A DNA stretch of 64,000 nucleotides from Pseudomonas citri. Lineage in GTDB: Bacteria; Pseudomonadota; Gammaproteobacteria; Pseudomonadales; Pseudomonadaceae. The notes beneath the pieces are model-generated. The model was given only the letters and a program-made list of their open reading frames with translations, did no database searches and had not been told where the DNA came from. Of the stretch, positions 25,495 through 35,016 are shown piece after piece. The position numbers were made by a program, and so were the translations under genes. The stretch spans positions 30,924 to 94,923 of the forward strand of contig NZ_JAODAB010000024.1 of the NCBI RefSeq assembly GCF_025336485.1, read 5' to 3'. Position 1 is the first letter of the stretch; every line of letters starts with the position of its first letter.

Positions 25495-27606
25495 ATGCGT
25501 TATCAATTGTCCCTGCGTCGAATCAGCATGAAGCACTTGTTCCCCAGCACCGCCCTCGCGCTTGTCATTGGCCTCGGTCTGTTGCCGCTGTCGAGCGAAA
25601 CGTTCGCCGCCAACAGCTGGGACAAGCTTCAGCCCGATCGTGACGAGGTGATCGCCAGCCTCAACGTCGTCGAGTTGCTCAAGCGTCATCACTACAGCAA
25701 GCCACCGCTCGACGATGCCCGCTCGGTCATCATCTACGACAGCTACCTGAAGCTGCTCGACCCGTCGCGCAGTTATTTCCTGGCCAGCGACATCGCCGAA
25801 TTCGACAAGTGGAAAACCCAGTTCGATGACTTCCTCAAGAGCGGCGACCTGAACGCCGGGTTCATCATCTACAAGCGTTACCTGGACCGTGTGAAAGCGC
25901 GCCTGGACTACGCCATCGCCGAGCTGAACAAGGGCGTCGACAAAATCGACTTCACCACCAAGGAAACCTTGCTGGTCGAACGCAAGGACGCCCCTTGGCT
26001 CAAAAGCACTGCCGAACTCGACGACCTGTGGCGCAAACGCGTCAAGGACGAAGTGCTGCGCATGAAGATCGCCGGCAAGGAACCCAAGCAGATCCAGGAA
26101 ACCCTGACCAAGCGCTACAAGAACCAGTTGGCGCGCCTGGACCAGACCCGCGCCGAAGACATTTTCCAGGCGTACATCAACACCTTCGCCATGTCCTACG
26201 ACCCGCACACCAATTATCTGTCGCCGGATAACGCGGAGAACTTCGACATCAACATGAGTCTCTCCCTGGAAGGCATCGGCGCGGTCCTGCAAAGCGACAA
26301 CGACCAGGTGAAGATCGTGCGCCTGGTGCCGGCGGGCCCGGCGGACAAGACCAAACAGGTCGGTCCGGCGGACAAGATCATCGGCGTCGCCCAGGGCAAC
26401 AAGGAAATGGTCGACGTGGTCGGCTGGCGCCTGGACGAAGTGGTCAAGCTGATCCGCGGCCCGAAAGGCTCGGTGGTGCGCCTGGAAGTCATTCCATCCA
26501 GCAATGCACCGAATGACCAGACCAGCAAGGTCGTGTCCATCACCCGCGAAGCGGTGAAACTGGAAGAACAGGCGGCGAAGAAATCGGTCCTCAACCTCAA
26601 GCAGGATGGCAAGGACTACAAGCTCGGCATCATCGAGATTCCGGCCTTCTACCTGGACTTCAAGGCGTTCCGCGCCGGCGATCCGGACTACAAGAGCACA
26701 ACGCGCGACGTCAAGAAGCTGCTGACCGAACTGCAAAAGGAAAATGTCGACGGCGTGGTCATCGACCTGCGCAACAACGGCGGCGGCTCCCTGCAGGAAG
26801 CCACCGAGCTGACCAGCCTGTTCATCGACAAGGGCCCGACCGTGCTGGTGCGTAACGCCGATGGCCGGGTCGATGTGCTGGAAGACGAGAACCCGGGCGC
26901 GTTCTACAAAGGCCCTATGGCGTTGCTGGTCAACCGCCTGTCCGCTTCGGCCTCGGAGATTTTCGCCGGCGCCATGCAGGACTATCACCGTGCACTGATC
27001 ATCGGCGGCCAGACCTTCGGCAAAGGCACCGTGCAGACCATCCAGCCGCTCAACCATGGCGAGCTGAAACTGACCCTGGCCAAGTTCTACCGGGTGTCCG
27101 GCCAGAGCACCCAGCACCAGGGCGTACTGCCGGACATCGATTACCCGTCGATCATCGACACCAAGGATATCGGCGAGAGCGCGCTGCCCGAAGCCATGCC
27201 GTGGGACACCATCCGCCCGGCAATCAAGCCGGCCGTGGATCCGTTCAAGCCGTTCCTGACCCAGCTCAAGACCGAGCATGACACCCGCACCGCCCAGGAC
27301 GCGGAGTTCGTGTTCATCCGCGACAAGCTCGCCCTGGCGCAGAAACTGATGATGGAGAAAACCGTCACCCTCAATGAAGCCGACCGTCGCGCGCAGCATG
27401 CCGATATCGAAGCCAAGCAACTGGCCATGGAAAACCTGCGTCGCAAGGCCAAGGGCGAAGAGCCGCTCAAGGAGCTGAAGAAAGAGGACGAAGACCTGAT
27501 CACCGAACCGGAAAAAACCAAGCCGGAAGACGATGCCTACCTGAGCGAGACCGGGCGGATCCTGCTGGATTACCTGAAACTCAACACGGCGATCGCCAAG
27601 CACTGA
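25495..27606 (+). CDS. prc: Carboxy-terminal processing protease Prc/Tsp
   Basis: Periplasmic serine protease of family S41 that cuts proteins at their C-termini. 703 residues from the ATG at 25495; a second in-frame ATG at 25528 (MKHLFPSTALALVIGLG) gives a more standard signal peptide and may be the true start. Cleavage is expected after TFAA. Order: N-terminal helical domain, PDZ (about 250-330, SLEGIGAVLQSDNDQVKIVRLVPAGPA), peptidase domain with LRNNGGGSLQEA, nucleophile SASASEIFAGA and general-base lysine GGQTFGKGTVQ. Lysine-rich C-terminal helical part. Confidence 0.95.
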   Translation: MRYQLSLRRISMKHLFPSTALALVIGLGLLPLSSETFAANSWDKLQPDRDEVIASLNVVELLKRHHYSKPPLDDARSVIIYDSYLKLLDPSRSYFLASDIAEFDKWKTQFDDFLKSGDLNAGFIIYKRYLDRVKARLDYAIAELNKGVDKIDFTTKETLLVERKDAPWLKSTAELDDLWRKRVKDEVLRMKIAGKEPKQIQETLTKRYKNQLARLDQTRAEDIFQAYINTFAMSYDPHTNYLSPDNAENFDINMSLSLEGIGAVLQSDNDQVKIVRLVPAGPADKTKQVGPADKIIGVAQGNKEMVDVVGWRLDEVVKLIRGPKGSVVRLEVIPSSNAPNDQTSKVVSITREAVKLEEQAAKKSVLNLKQDGKDYKLGIIEIPAFYLDFKAFRAGDPDYKSTTRDVKKLLTELQKENVDGVVIDLRNNGGGSLQEATELTSLFIDKGPTVLVRNADGRVDVLEDENPGAFYKGPMALLVNRLSASASEIFAGAMQDYHRALIIGGQTFGKGTVQTIQPLNHGELKLTLAKFYRVSGQSTQHQGVLPDIDYPSIIDTKDIGESALPEAMPWDTIRPAIKPAVDPFKPFLTQLKTEHDTRTAQDAEFVFIRDKLALAQKLMMEKTVTLNEADRRAQHADIEAKQLAMENLRRKAKGEEPLKELKKEDEDLITEPEKTKPEDDAYLSETGRILLDYLKLNTAIAKH

Positions 27607-27639
27607 GATGATGGCCATTTAATGGTGACTCTCGTCGGA

Positions 27640-27668
27640 GTGTCATCAAACTGACATCAGTCTGTCGT
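27640..27668 (+). promoter_or_regulatory. Pho-box-like array of three 7-bp repeats
   Basis: GTGTCAT (27640), CTGACAT (27651), CTGTCGT (27662) occur at exact 11-bp spacing, separated by A/T-rich 4-mers. The PhoB consensus is CTGTCAT-N4-CTGTCAT. It lies 57 bp before the EAL/GGDEF start. Confidence 0.6.
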
Positions 27669-27675
27669 GAAATAC

Positions 27676-27708
27676 AGGACCGGGCGCCTCGCACCCGGTC
27701 CTTTTTTT
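27676..27708 (+). terminator. Rho-independent terminator after prc
   Basis: AGGACCGGG (27676-27684) pairs perfectly with CCCGGTCCT (27694-27702), followed by seven T. It is the strongest terminator in the window. It lies between the Pho-box-like array and the start of the next gene, so it may also act as an attenuator for that gene. Confidence 0.9.
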
Positions 27709-27724
27709 ATCGCCAGAGATTGCC

Positions 27725-29512
27725 ATGACCACGACAGAACAGCTGAGCGCCTTGAGTTCGATCCTGGCTCAGAGCGGTTTACACAGTCTGTTCCAACCGA
27801 TCATCTGCCTCTCCGAACGACGCATCATCGGCTACGAAGCCCTGACGCGCGGCCCGTCCAACAGCCCATTGCACTCCCCCATCGCCCTGCTCAGCGTGGC
27901 ACGCCAGGCCGGTCGCCTCAGTGAACTGGAACTGGCCTGCCGGCGCAGCGCCTGCCAGCGCTTCAACGAGCAAAAACTGCCGGGCAAGCTGTTTCTCAAC
28001 GTCTCGCCCGAATCCCTGCTCGAAGCCGCGCACCAGACCGGGCGCACGTTGCAGCTGTTGCAGGATTTCGGTATTCCACCCAACCAGGTGGTGATCGAAC
28101 TGACCGAGCAAACCCCGATCGATGACTTCCAGCTCCTGCAAACCGCCCTGCATCACTATCGGGCCATGGGTTTCTCGATTGCCCTGGATGACCTGGGGGC
28201 CGGCTATTCGAGCCTGCGGCTGTGGTCCGAATTGCGCCCCGACTACGTGAAGATCGACCGCCATTTCATCGACGGTATTCACCAGGACGCGCTCAAGCGC
28301 GAATTCGTCGGCTCGATCCTGAAAATCGCCCGCACTTCCCGGGCCCAGGTGATTGCTGAAGGGATCGAGCTACCGGAAGAACTGGCGGTGCTGATGGAAA
28401 TGGGCGTCGACCTGGTCCAAGGCTACCTGCTCGCCCGCCCCCAGGAACTGCCATCGCGAGACGCCAGGGCGCTGATGCCGCGACAGGACGGCGGAACGGT
28501 GTCGCTGAGCGAGGAAGTCAACGACCTCAGCGCACTGCTCAACGAACAACCGGCCATGGCCCACGACACGCCGACGGCGACCGTGCTGGAAGCGTTCCGG
28601 CGCCAGGCCAACCTCAACTCCCTGGCGGTACTGGACAACCTGGGCCAGCCCTGCGGCATCGTCCATCGCCACTCCCTGTCGGACGCCTTGCTCAAGCCCT
28701 TCGCCACCGACCTGTTCGCCCGCAAGCCCATCAGCCGCCTGATGAGCGACGATTTCCTGGCCGTGGAGTTGAGCCAGTCGCTGCAACAAGTCAGCCGCCT
28801 GATCACCAGCCGCGCCCGGCAACGCATCGAAGAAGATTTCATCATTACCCTCAATGGCAACTACCTGGGCCTGGGCCGGGTGATCGATGTGCTCAAGCTC
28901 ATCACCGAACTGAAAATCCAACAGGCCCGCTACGCCAACCCTCTGACCTTGCTGCCAGGCAACGTGCCGATCCAGCAGTGCCTCACGCGGCTGCTGCAAC
29001 AACGCCAGGAATCGGTGATCTGCTACGTCGACATCGACAGCTTCAAACCCTTCAACGACATCTACGGCTACGGTCGCGGCGACGAAGTGCTGCTGTGCCT
29101 GGCCCAATGCCTGAACGAACGCATCGACCCCAGCCGCGACTTCGTCGGCCACATCGGCGGCGACGACTTCCTGCTCGTCCTCGGCCCGGAAGACTGGCGC
29201 AAGCGCCTGGACCACCTTCTGAGCGACTTCCAGACCCACTGCCGGCGCTTCTACCGTCCCGAACACCTGGAAGCCGGCTGCTTCACCGCCTTGAACCGCC
29301 AAGGCGTGCGCCAGGAGTTTGCGCTGCTGTCATTGTCCATCGGCGTCGTGCACCTGCGCTCGGACGCGTGCGGGGAGTTGGATGCCAGCCAACTGGCGGA
29401 ACTGGCTTCGCAAGCCAAGCACCATGCCAAGGAGATTGTGGGGGGGAGTTTGTATTTGATTGATAGTTGGGTTGAGCGGGTGCCTGTTGTGGAGTTGGGG
29501 GTGTCGGTGTGA
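27725..29512 (+). CDS. Cyclic di-GMP phosphodiesterase: EAL, CBS pair, degenerate GGDEF
   Basis: 595 residues, no membrane segment. The EAL domain (about 20-255) has the motif as YEALTR, the metal/loop motif LDDLGAGYSSL and VIAEGIE, all consistent with an active phosphodiesterase. A CBS pair follows (about 280-390, IVHRHSLSDALLKPF ... RLITSRARQRIEEDFIITLNG). The GGDEF domain is C-terminal (400-585) with GGDDF at about 478, one change from the consensus, so probably weak or regulatory. This order (EAL first) is the reverse of most tandem proteins. A Pho-box-like array upstream suggests phosphate control, and the combination recalls RapA of P. fluorescens; orthology needs checking. Confidence 0.88.
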   Translation: MTTTEQLSALSSILAQSGLHSLFQPIICLSERRIIGYEALTRGPSNSPLHSPIALLSVARQAGRLSELELACRRSACQRFNEQKLPGKLFLNVSPESLLEAAHQTGRTLQLLQDFGIPPNQVVIELTEQTPIDDFQLLQTALHHYRAMGFSIALDDLGAGYSSLRLWSELRPDYVKIDRHFIDGIHQDALKREFVGSILKIARTSRAQVIAEGIELPEELAVLMEMGVDLVQGYLLARPQELPSRDARALMPRQDGGTVSLSEEVNDLSALLNEQPAMAHDTPTATVLEAFRRQANLNSLAVLDNLGQPCGIVHRHSLSDALLKPFATDLFARKPISRLMSDDFLAVELSQSLQQVSRLITSRARQRIEEDFIITLNGNYLGLGRVIDVLKLITELKIQQARYANPLTLLPGNVPIQQCLTRLLQQRQESVICYVDIDSFKPFNDIYGYGRGDEVLLCLAQCLNERIDPSRDFVGHIGGDDFLLVLGPEDWRKRLDHLLSDFQTHCRRFYRPEHLEAGCFTALNRQGVRQEFALLSLSIGVVHLRSDACGELDASQLAELASQAKHHAKEIVGGSLYLIDSWVERVPVVELGVSV

Positions 29513-29577
29513 GGGGTTATACCCTCACCGCAGGGTGACAAGTTAGCACTTACCGTAGTCAACTTTACTGAAACAAC

Positions 29578-29979
29578 TTATTCATCAACTTCCCTTAAAG
29601 ACTCCATCCAGCGATCAAAATACTCTTTCTGCAATTGAGGATCACTAACTATATCTTGATCATCATATTCAAAGATATTAACAAGATCGCCCCGTGAAGC
29701 TCGCTTACCCAAAACATGTTCATAAGCTGCTATTCCTGACGACATTTGCGAGGACATGCTTGAAGGGCGCACACTGCGCTTAGCCCCTTTACATAAAAAT
29801 TTCGAATCCGAGTGTTCTTTAATGATTTTTCCCAGGCACTCATATACATCTACCCCAGAATAGGACTTAGACCAACCGCTTTTGAAGGTCAGCAGAACAG
29901 TTGATTTTTGTGCGCTAACCTCAAGCACTGCCTCCTCCCGTTGACCGTTGCGAACAACTTGAATAATTTGCCTGCTCAT
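29578..29979 (-). CDS. Putative immunity protein for the Rhs ADP-ribosyltransferase toxin
   Basis: 133 residues from the ATG at 29979, which has AGGAAATAAAACT upstream. Four bases after the Rhs toxin stop on the same strand, the standard place for a cognate immunity gene. Acidic C-terminus (IFEYDDQDIVSD, YFDRWMESLREVDE), no signal peptide, so cytoplasmic. No family recognised. It is clearly more AT-rich than the chromosome around it, like the toxin tip. Confidence 0.75.
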   Translation of the reverse strand: MSRQIIQVVRNGQREEAVLEVSAQKSTVLLTFKSGWSKSYSGVDVYECLGKIIKEHSDSKFLCKGAKRSVRPSSMSSQMSSGIAAYEHVLGKRASRGDLVNIFEYDDQDIVSDPQLQKEYFDRWMESLREVDE

Positions 29980-29983
29980 AGTT

Positions 29984-32900
29984 TTATTTCCTTTCAGGGT
30001 TAGGTAGTGAATAGCCCACATACGAGCCATCTTTTTTCAGCGGAGTAACTCCAATGATATCTTCTGTCCTTACACGACCAGGAATTGCAACCTCGTACTC
30101 ATAGCTATACGGCACATCGCTCGCTGGAAGCTCCTTATTCACGTCCCGCCCAGGTATTCTTTTCAAAACATACAGATAACCTTTTTGCGTCTTATATCTT
30201 GTACCAAAATCAATGGCAACATCCGCGTTCATTGTAGTGCTAATAAAGTTGCTCGGTGGATTCCTATTATCCCAGACATGAAGTAACAGATCGGTGCTTT
30301 TACCCAAGCTCAGAAATCCCTCATCAAAGATAACCTCCGGCCCTCTCAAATCGCCGCGATAAAGATATTTAGGCTTGGGTGGGGATGTCTCCCCCTCATC
30401 TACCCCAATCTTAGCCGTCGGATCCTGATCCCCAACCGCCGGCTTACACCCACCCTTCCCCGGACAATCCACCAACCCCAACGGATCCACCCACCCCGTC
30501 GGGTTCAAGGTATAGCGATACCCATTGAGCCCACCCGCCAGCTTGCTCGGGTCAGGGGTCAGATAACGGCCGGTCTCCGGATTGTAGTAGCGATGCCGGT
30601 TGTAATGCAGGCCGCTTTCCACATCGAAATACTGGCCTTGAAACCGCAGCGGTTGGTCGAGTTGTTCACCGCCGCCGTGCTGGACGTCGAGGAGTTTGCC
30701 GTAGCCGTTGTAGCGCGCCGACCAGACGATGTCGCCGCGGTAGCTGGTCAGTTCCTGGGGCGTGCCGAGGTGGTCGAGGTGGTAGTAGAACGGGCAGGCC
30801 TTGAGCGGGCCTTCGCCGTCGAGCATCGCCAGGGGGCGGAAGGTGCCGGGTTCGTAGAGGTAGCTGCGGTAGTGGCGGGGGCCGCTTTCGGCGATGAGCT
30901 GCTCGCCTTGCCAGATGAATTCGGTGGTCTGGCCGTCGACGGTCTTGCTGGTGCGTCGGCCGAAGGCGTCGTAGCGGTAGGACGCTTCGCGGCCGTCCGG
31001 GGCGGTGACCTCGATCAGGCGGTGTTGGCTGTCGTAGCGGTATTCGGTGACGAGGCACTGGGCCTTGCCGCGGCGTTCACGGACCAGGTTGCCGTAGGCG
31101 TCGTAGTCGTAGTGGCGGTCGCCCTCCCTCGTCAGGCGGTTGCCCTTGAGGGTGGTGGGGCCGGGGCGGTCCATCATCAAGAGGTTGCCGGCCGGGTCGT
31201 GGGTGAAGTGTTCCGGCGGCTCGCTGTGGGAGTGATCGATGCGCACCAGTCGGTCGAGCGGGTCGTACTGGTAGCTGCGCTGGGCCCGGCGGTTGTCGGT
31301 GAGGGTCGCGAGGTTGCCGTTGGCGCTGTAGCGATAGTCGCGCCAGATCAGTTGCTGGGGCTGTTGTGACTGCTGCCAGACGGTCTGGGCCTTGAGGCGG
31401 CCCTGTTCGTCGTAGGCGTAGTCGCTGAGCAGCCGGCCTTGCTGACGCTGGCGTTCGCGGCCGGCCTGGAATTGGTGTTCGGTCAGGCGCGTGCCGTTGA
31501 GGTCGATGGCGGTCAGCGCACCGCCCGGGGCGTGCTGGTAGTCGAGGGTGCTGTGGTCCGGCAGGCGCAGGTGGTTGAGTTGGCCGCAGGCGTCGTAGCC
31601 ATAGCCCAGGGTGGCCCAGCCCTGGTGCTCCCGGACCAGCCGATCCTGGGTGTCGTATTCGAAGGCCAGCGGCCAGTGGCCGTCGTCGACATGGACCAAT
31701 CGGCCGAGGGCGTCGTAGCGGTAGTGAACCTGTGCGCCGTCGGGCAAGGTTTTGCGCAGCAGGCGGCCGGCGCTGTCGCGTTGGTAAGCGGTGAGGCGTT
31801 GGCTGCCGTCACTGCCGAACTCGGTTTTCTCCAGCAACTGGCCGTTGAGGTCGTAGGCGTAGGCGGTGCGTTGGCCGTCGAAGCCGGTTTCCTCGCGGAT
31901 CAGGCCGTTGGGGTGGTAATCGAGGCGGTAGTGTTCGCCGGATTCGTTTTCGATGTCGGTGAGCAGCAGCCGCGCCGAGTCGTAGCGGTACTTCAGCGTG
32001 CTGCCGTCGGGGTTGATACGGCGGCTGACCAGGTGCAGGTCGTCGGCGTATTCATAGCGGATGGTGCGCCCCAGTTCGTCGCGCTCGGCGGTGACCTTGC
32101 CGTAGGCGTTATAGCGCCAGACGCGGGTGGCGCCGATGGGCAAGGTCAGCTGGAGCAAGCGGCCGACGGCGTCCCACTGGTATTGGGTGAGGGCGCCGTG
32201 TTCGTCCTCGCGGCTGAGCAAACGCCCCTGGACGTCGTAGGAAAACCGCCGACGTCGACCGTCGGGCAGGGTTTCTTCGGTCAACTGACCGAGCCGGTTC
32301 CAGGCCAGATGATGGAAACTGCCGTCGGGGTGGTTGATGACCAGCGGCAGGCCGCGCTCATCGTATTTGTAGAAGGTGCTGTGGCCGTCCGGGTCGGTGT
32401 GTTGGGTGATGTCGCCCTGGGCGTTGCGGCGGTATCGCCACACCGCTTTACCGCGTGAACGCGCGTGTAGGAAGCCGTCGCGGTAGTCGTAGGTAGTGGG
32501 CTCGTCTTCCGCTGGAATCAGCGCCACCAGCCGTCCAGCTTCGTCGTAGCGGTATTCGCTGACCGCCCCCAGCGGATCCCGTTCGGTGATCAACCGACCC
32601 TGTTCGTCATAGGCCTTGAGATGTTCGCCGCCATCGCGCTCGACCTTGCGCACCAGCCGCGCGCGGTCGTCGTGGGCATACACCTCCTGGCTGCCATCCA
32701 GGTGCCGGACCGTGACGCTGCCGTCCTCGCCCCAGGTGTAGCGACTGTCCATCTGCGCAAACGAGGCCCAATGCCGTACGCAGCGCGCCGCCGGCCCATC
32801 GCCCTGCCACTCCCAGAAAAAACTCGCGCCGCCGGCCAGCTGTCGCTGGACGATGACGTGGCGGTCATCGTAGTCGTAGCGCTCACTTTCCCCGGCGGCA

Positions 32901-34843
32901 TTGCTCGCCTCGATCAGGCGAAAACGCGCGTCGTAGCGGTAGGACGCCAGGGTCTGTTCAGTGCGCCAGGCTTCGTCCAGGGTCAAGGCCGGATGAAAGC
33001 TCTGGTAGTCGATGGCGATCAGGTGACGCTGTTCGTAGCGCAGGCGCAGGGCGCGCCCGGCCCCGTTGTCCAGGCGACTGATGTCGCCATGGATGTTGCG
33101 CTGGATCGTCAAGCGGTTGTCATACCGATCGCTGAAGGCGCTCAGATGACCGTCGCGAAAGTGTAGGAAAGGGGCTCTTTCGCCGGGCTGGGCGATGATC
33201 AGTTCGTCCGCCTCGCCTCCCAGGTAGATCGCGGCACGGGCCAGGCTGTTGTGGATCGCCGGACGCTGGGCGTCAGGCAACGGAAAGGCGGTGCGACGGT
33301 TTTCCTGGTCGATCCAGATGACCTGTTCGTCCTCGAGCAGCAAGCGGTGCGCCAGGGCATGGCTCCAGCCGCGCCCGAGCCCCACGTCCAGGTCAGCCGC
33401 GCTGGTGCGGTACAGGCGGGTGAAGACAAACGGCAGGCAGCCATCGAGCGTGCCATCTTCCAGCGTCAGCAGTTCTTCGCCGGTGACCATCGACACCGGG
33501 CAACCACTGGTCTGGGTCCGGGCGGCCGTATCGGCGCTATCGCCGTTGGGGTTTTTCGATTGGGTCGGGACGTCGTCCTGGGGCTCGTGCCGGCTCAGTC
33601 GGGTTGAACCCTGGGATTTTTCCCGTGCCACAGCGGCCGGGTTGCGGATGGACAGCGGCGGCGCCTGGTCACGGTTGATGTTCAGTGGTCCGATGGGCAC
33701 CGGTCCCACCGGGGCACGCTGGCCGCTGACCACCAGCGGTTTGAGCGCAGTGGCATGCGAGTCGAGCCAATCACCACTGCGCTGGCCCAACCTCCGGCTC
33801 GAAGCCTGCAACCAGGTCCGGGCTCGCTCGGAGCGGATCAGGCCGAGCACTTTGCCGCCGACCTGCAGGCCCGGGCCCAGGGCGCCGGTCAAGCGCGCCA
33901 ACAGGAAATTGATCAGTACCGCGGCGCGCATTTCGCCCATCATCTCGGCCACGTACTGCGGCGGCACCATCCGCAGCCAACTGGCGAACGCCGTCATGTG
34001 CACGAAGAGCAAGGGCTCGTCGCTCAACACCATCAACGCCTTGGCGATGGCCTCGGACGATGCCTGGAGCAACTGTTCCAGCTCGATCTCGGTCAGGTAG
34101 TGCAGGAGCTTTTCGCTGTTGGCCTGCAAATCGGCCAGCAACTCGAAAACCTGTTTGACGTCCCCCCAAAGCTGATTCAGCGCGTTTTCAAAGCCCTGCC
34201 AATCGGCTTGCCGCAACAGGCCATAGCGTTCGCGAAACCCGGCGTCGGAAAAGTCCGCCCACAAGGGTTGAAATTCGCTTTCCCACTCAGCCTTGAGCCA
34301 TGCCTCGAGTTCAGCGATCACGCCCTGGTAAGAGGCATACAGCGCCTTGACATGCTCGGCCGTCACATGGGGGAAGAAGGTGATGCGGTAACGCTGCCCG
34401 CGCCAACACTCGGGCACTTCCAGGATGCCGCTGGGGCCGATCACGTGATGGATCGGCTCACCGAAGATCTCCTGTCCCGGCTCGCCGGCGATCACCGGTT
34501 CGAGCATCACCGGGGTGTCGCCGATCGGCACGAAGCGGGCGGCCTGGAACAGGTGCACCAGCGTCAACGGCCCCTCGGCCGGGCAGCTCGCCACCACGGC
34601 ACTGAGCGGCTTGATCGGCTTGCGCGGCGCTACCAGCGTCACGTCATTGCCGACCTTGAACACCTGCTCCACGTCCAGCGCCTCCAGGCGCCAGAAGCGT
34701 TCGACCCAGGCGTCGTACTCATTCAGGCAGTTGCGAAAATCCGCCAGCACCGCCTCGACATCCGGGTGCTCGGGGTCCATGGTCGCCATCACCAGCGCGC
34801 CGATGGTGTTGTGCAACGCCAGGAATTTGTCGAAGGCTTGCAT
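29984..34843 (-). CDS. Rhs polymorphic toxin with C-terminal ADP-ribosyltransferase domain
   Basis: 1619 residues. Residues 1-400 form a helical N-terminal region of the type VI Rhs kind with no PAAR motif. A DUF6531-like block (CPVSMVTGEELLTLEDG, about 450) opens the Rhs shell, which holds about 30 YD repeats (YDAFGRRTSKTVDG and similar) and ends in the core motif RYYNPETGRYLTPDPSKLAGG. The WVDPLGL cleavage/boundary motif is at about 1451-1457. The tip (about 1458-1619) has YRGD (Arg1496), FISTT (Ser1535) and EYE (Glu1582/Glu1584) in the order of the cholera/pertussis R-S-E ADP-ribosyltransferases, ending EVAIPGRV. The tip is AT-richer than the shell. No VgrG, Eag chaperone or T6SS gene is in the window. 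Confidence 0.9.
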   Translation of the reverse strand: MQAFDKFLALHNTIGALVMATMDPEHPDVEAVLADFRNCLNEYDAWVERFWRLEALDVEQVFKVGNDVTLVAPRKPIKPLSAVVASCPAEGPLTLVHLFQAARFVPIGDTPVMLEPVIAGEPGQEIFGEPIHHVIGPSGILEVPECWRGQRYRITFFPHVTAEHVKALYASYQGVIAELEAWLKAEWESEFQPLWADFSDAGFRERYGLLRQADWQGFENALNQLWGDVKQVFELLADLQANSEKLLHYLTEIELEQLLQASSEAIAKALMVLSDEPLLFVHMTAFASWLRMVPPQYVAEMMGEMRAAVLINFLLARLTGALGPGLQVGGKVLGLIRSERARTWLQASSRRLGQRSGDWLDSHATALKPLVVSGQRAPVGPVPIGPLNINRDQAPPLSIRNPAAVAREKSQGSTRLSRHEPQDDVPTQSKNPNGDSADTAARTQTSGCPVSMVTGEELLTLEDGTLDGCLPFVFTRLYRTSAADLDVGLGRGWSHALAHRLLLEDEQVIWIDQENRRTAFPLPDAQRPAIHNSLARAAIYLGGEADELIIAQPGERAPFLHFRDGHLSAFSDRYDNRLTIQRNIHGDISRLDNGAGRALRLRYEQRHLIAIDYQSFHPALTLDEAWRTEQTLASYRYDARFRLIEASNAAGESERYDYDDRHVIVQRQLAGGASFFWEWQGDGPAARCVRHWASFAQMDSRYTWGEDGSVTVRHLDGSQEVYAHDDRARLVRKVERDGGEHLKAYDEQGRLITERDPLGAVSEYRYDEAGRLVALIPAEDEPTTYDYRDGFLHARSRGKAVWRYRRNAQGDITQHTDPDGHSTFYKYDERGLPLVINHPDGSFHHLAWNRLGQLTEETLPDGRRRRFSYDVQGRLLSREDEHGALTQYQWDAVGRLLQLTLPIGATRVWRYNAYGKVTAERDELGRTIRYEYADDLHLVSRRINPDGSTLKYRYDSARLLLTDIENESGEHYRLDYHPNGLIREETGFDGQRTAYAYDLNGQLLEKTEFGSDGSQRLTAYQRDSAGRLLRKTLPDGAQVHYRYDALGRLVHVDDGHWPLAFEYDTQDRLVREHQGWATLGYGYDACGQLNHLRLPDHSTLDYQHAPGGALTAIDLNGTRLTEHQFQAGRERQRQQGRLLSDYAYDEQGRLKAQTVWQQSQQPQQLIWRDYRYSANGNLATLTDNRRAQRSYQYDPLDRLVRIDHSHSEPPEHFTHDPAGNLLMMDRPGPTTLKGNRLTREGDRHYDYDAYGNLVRERRGKAQCLVTEYRYDSQHRLIEVTAPDGREASYRYDAFGRRTSKTVDGQTTEFIWQGEQLIAESGPRHYRSYLYEPGTFRPLAMLDGEGPLKACPFYYHLDHLGTPQELTSYRGDIVWSARYNGYGKLLDVQHGGGEQLDQPLRFQGQYFDVESGLHYNRHRYYNPETGRYLTPDPSKLAGGLNGYRYTLNPTGWVDPLGLVDCPGKGGCKPAVGDQDPTAKIGVDEGETSPPKPKYLYRGDLRGPEVIFDEGFLSLGKSTDLLLHVWDNRNPPSNFISTTMNADVAIDFGTRYKTQKGYLYVLKRIPGRDVNKELPASDVPYSYEYEVAIPGRVRTEDIIGVTPLKKDGSYVGYSLPNPERK

Positions 34844-35016
34844 GCAGGAATCTCGCGGTGCGGAAACGGACGCGAGACTGTGCCGAGGATGGTGGGAGAA
34901 ATAAGTCAGGAAAAGAAGCGCTGGGCGTAGGGCGATTCGCTAAATGTGCCCAGCGGGGGAAACAGACGATTCAGAAAAGAGAAAGACCGGTCATGCCAGA
35001 CGACCTGTGGATAAGG

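Noticed and set aside
25447..27618. Very long open frame on the strand opposite prc
   Set aside because: It mirrors the high-GC codon bias of prc, which is a clear full-length gene; composition and lack of a domain make it a shadow.
31439..32458. Open frame opposite the Rhs shell
   Set aside because: Periodic Val/Ala/Gly translation reflects the YD repeat read backwards.
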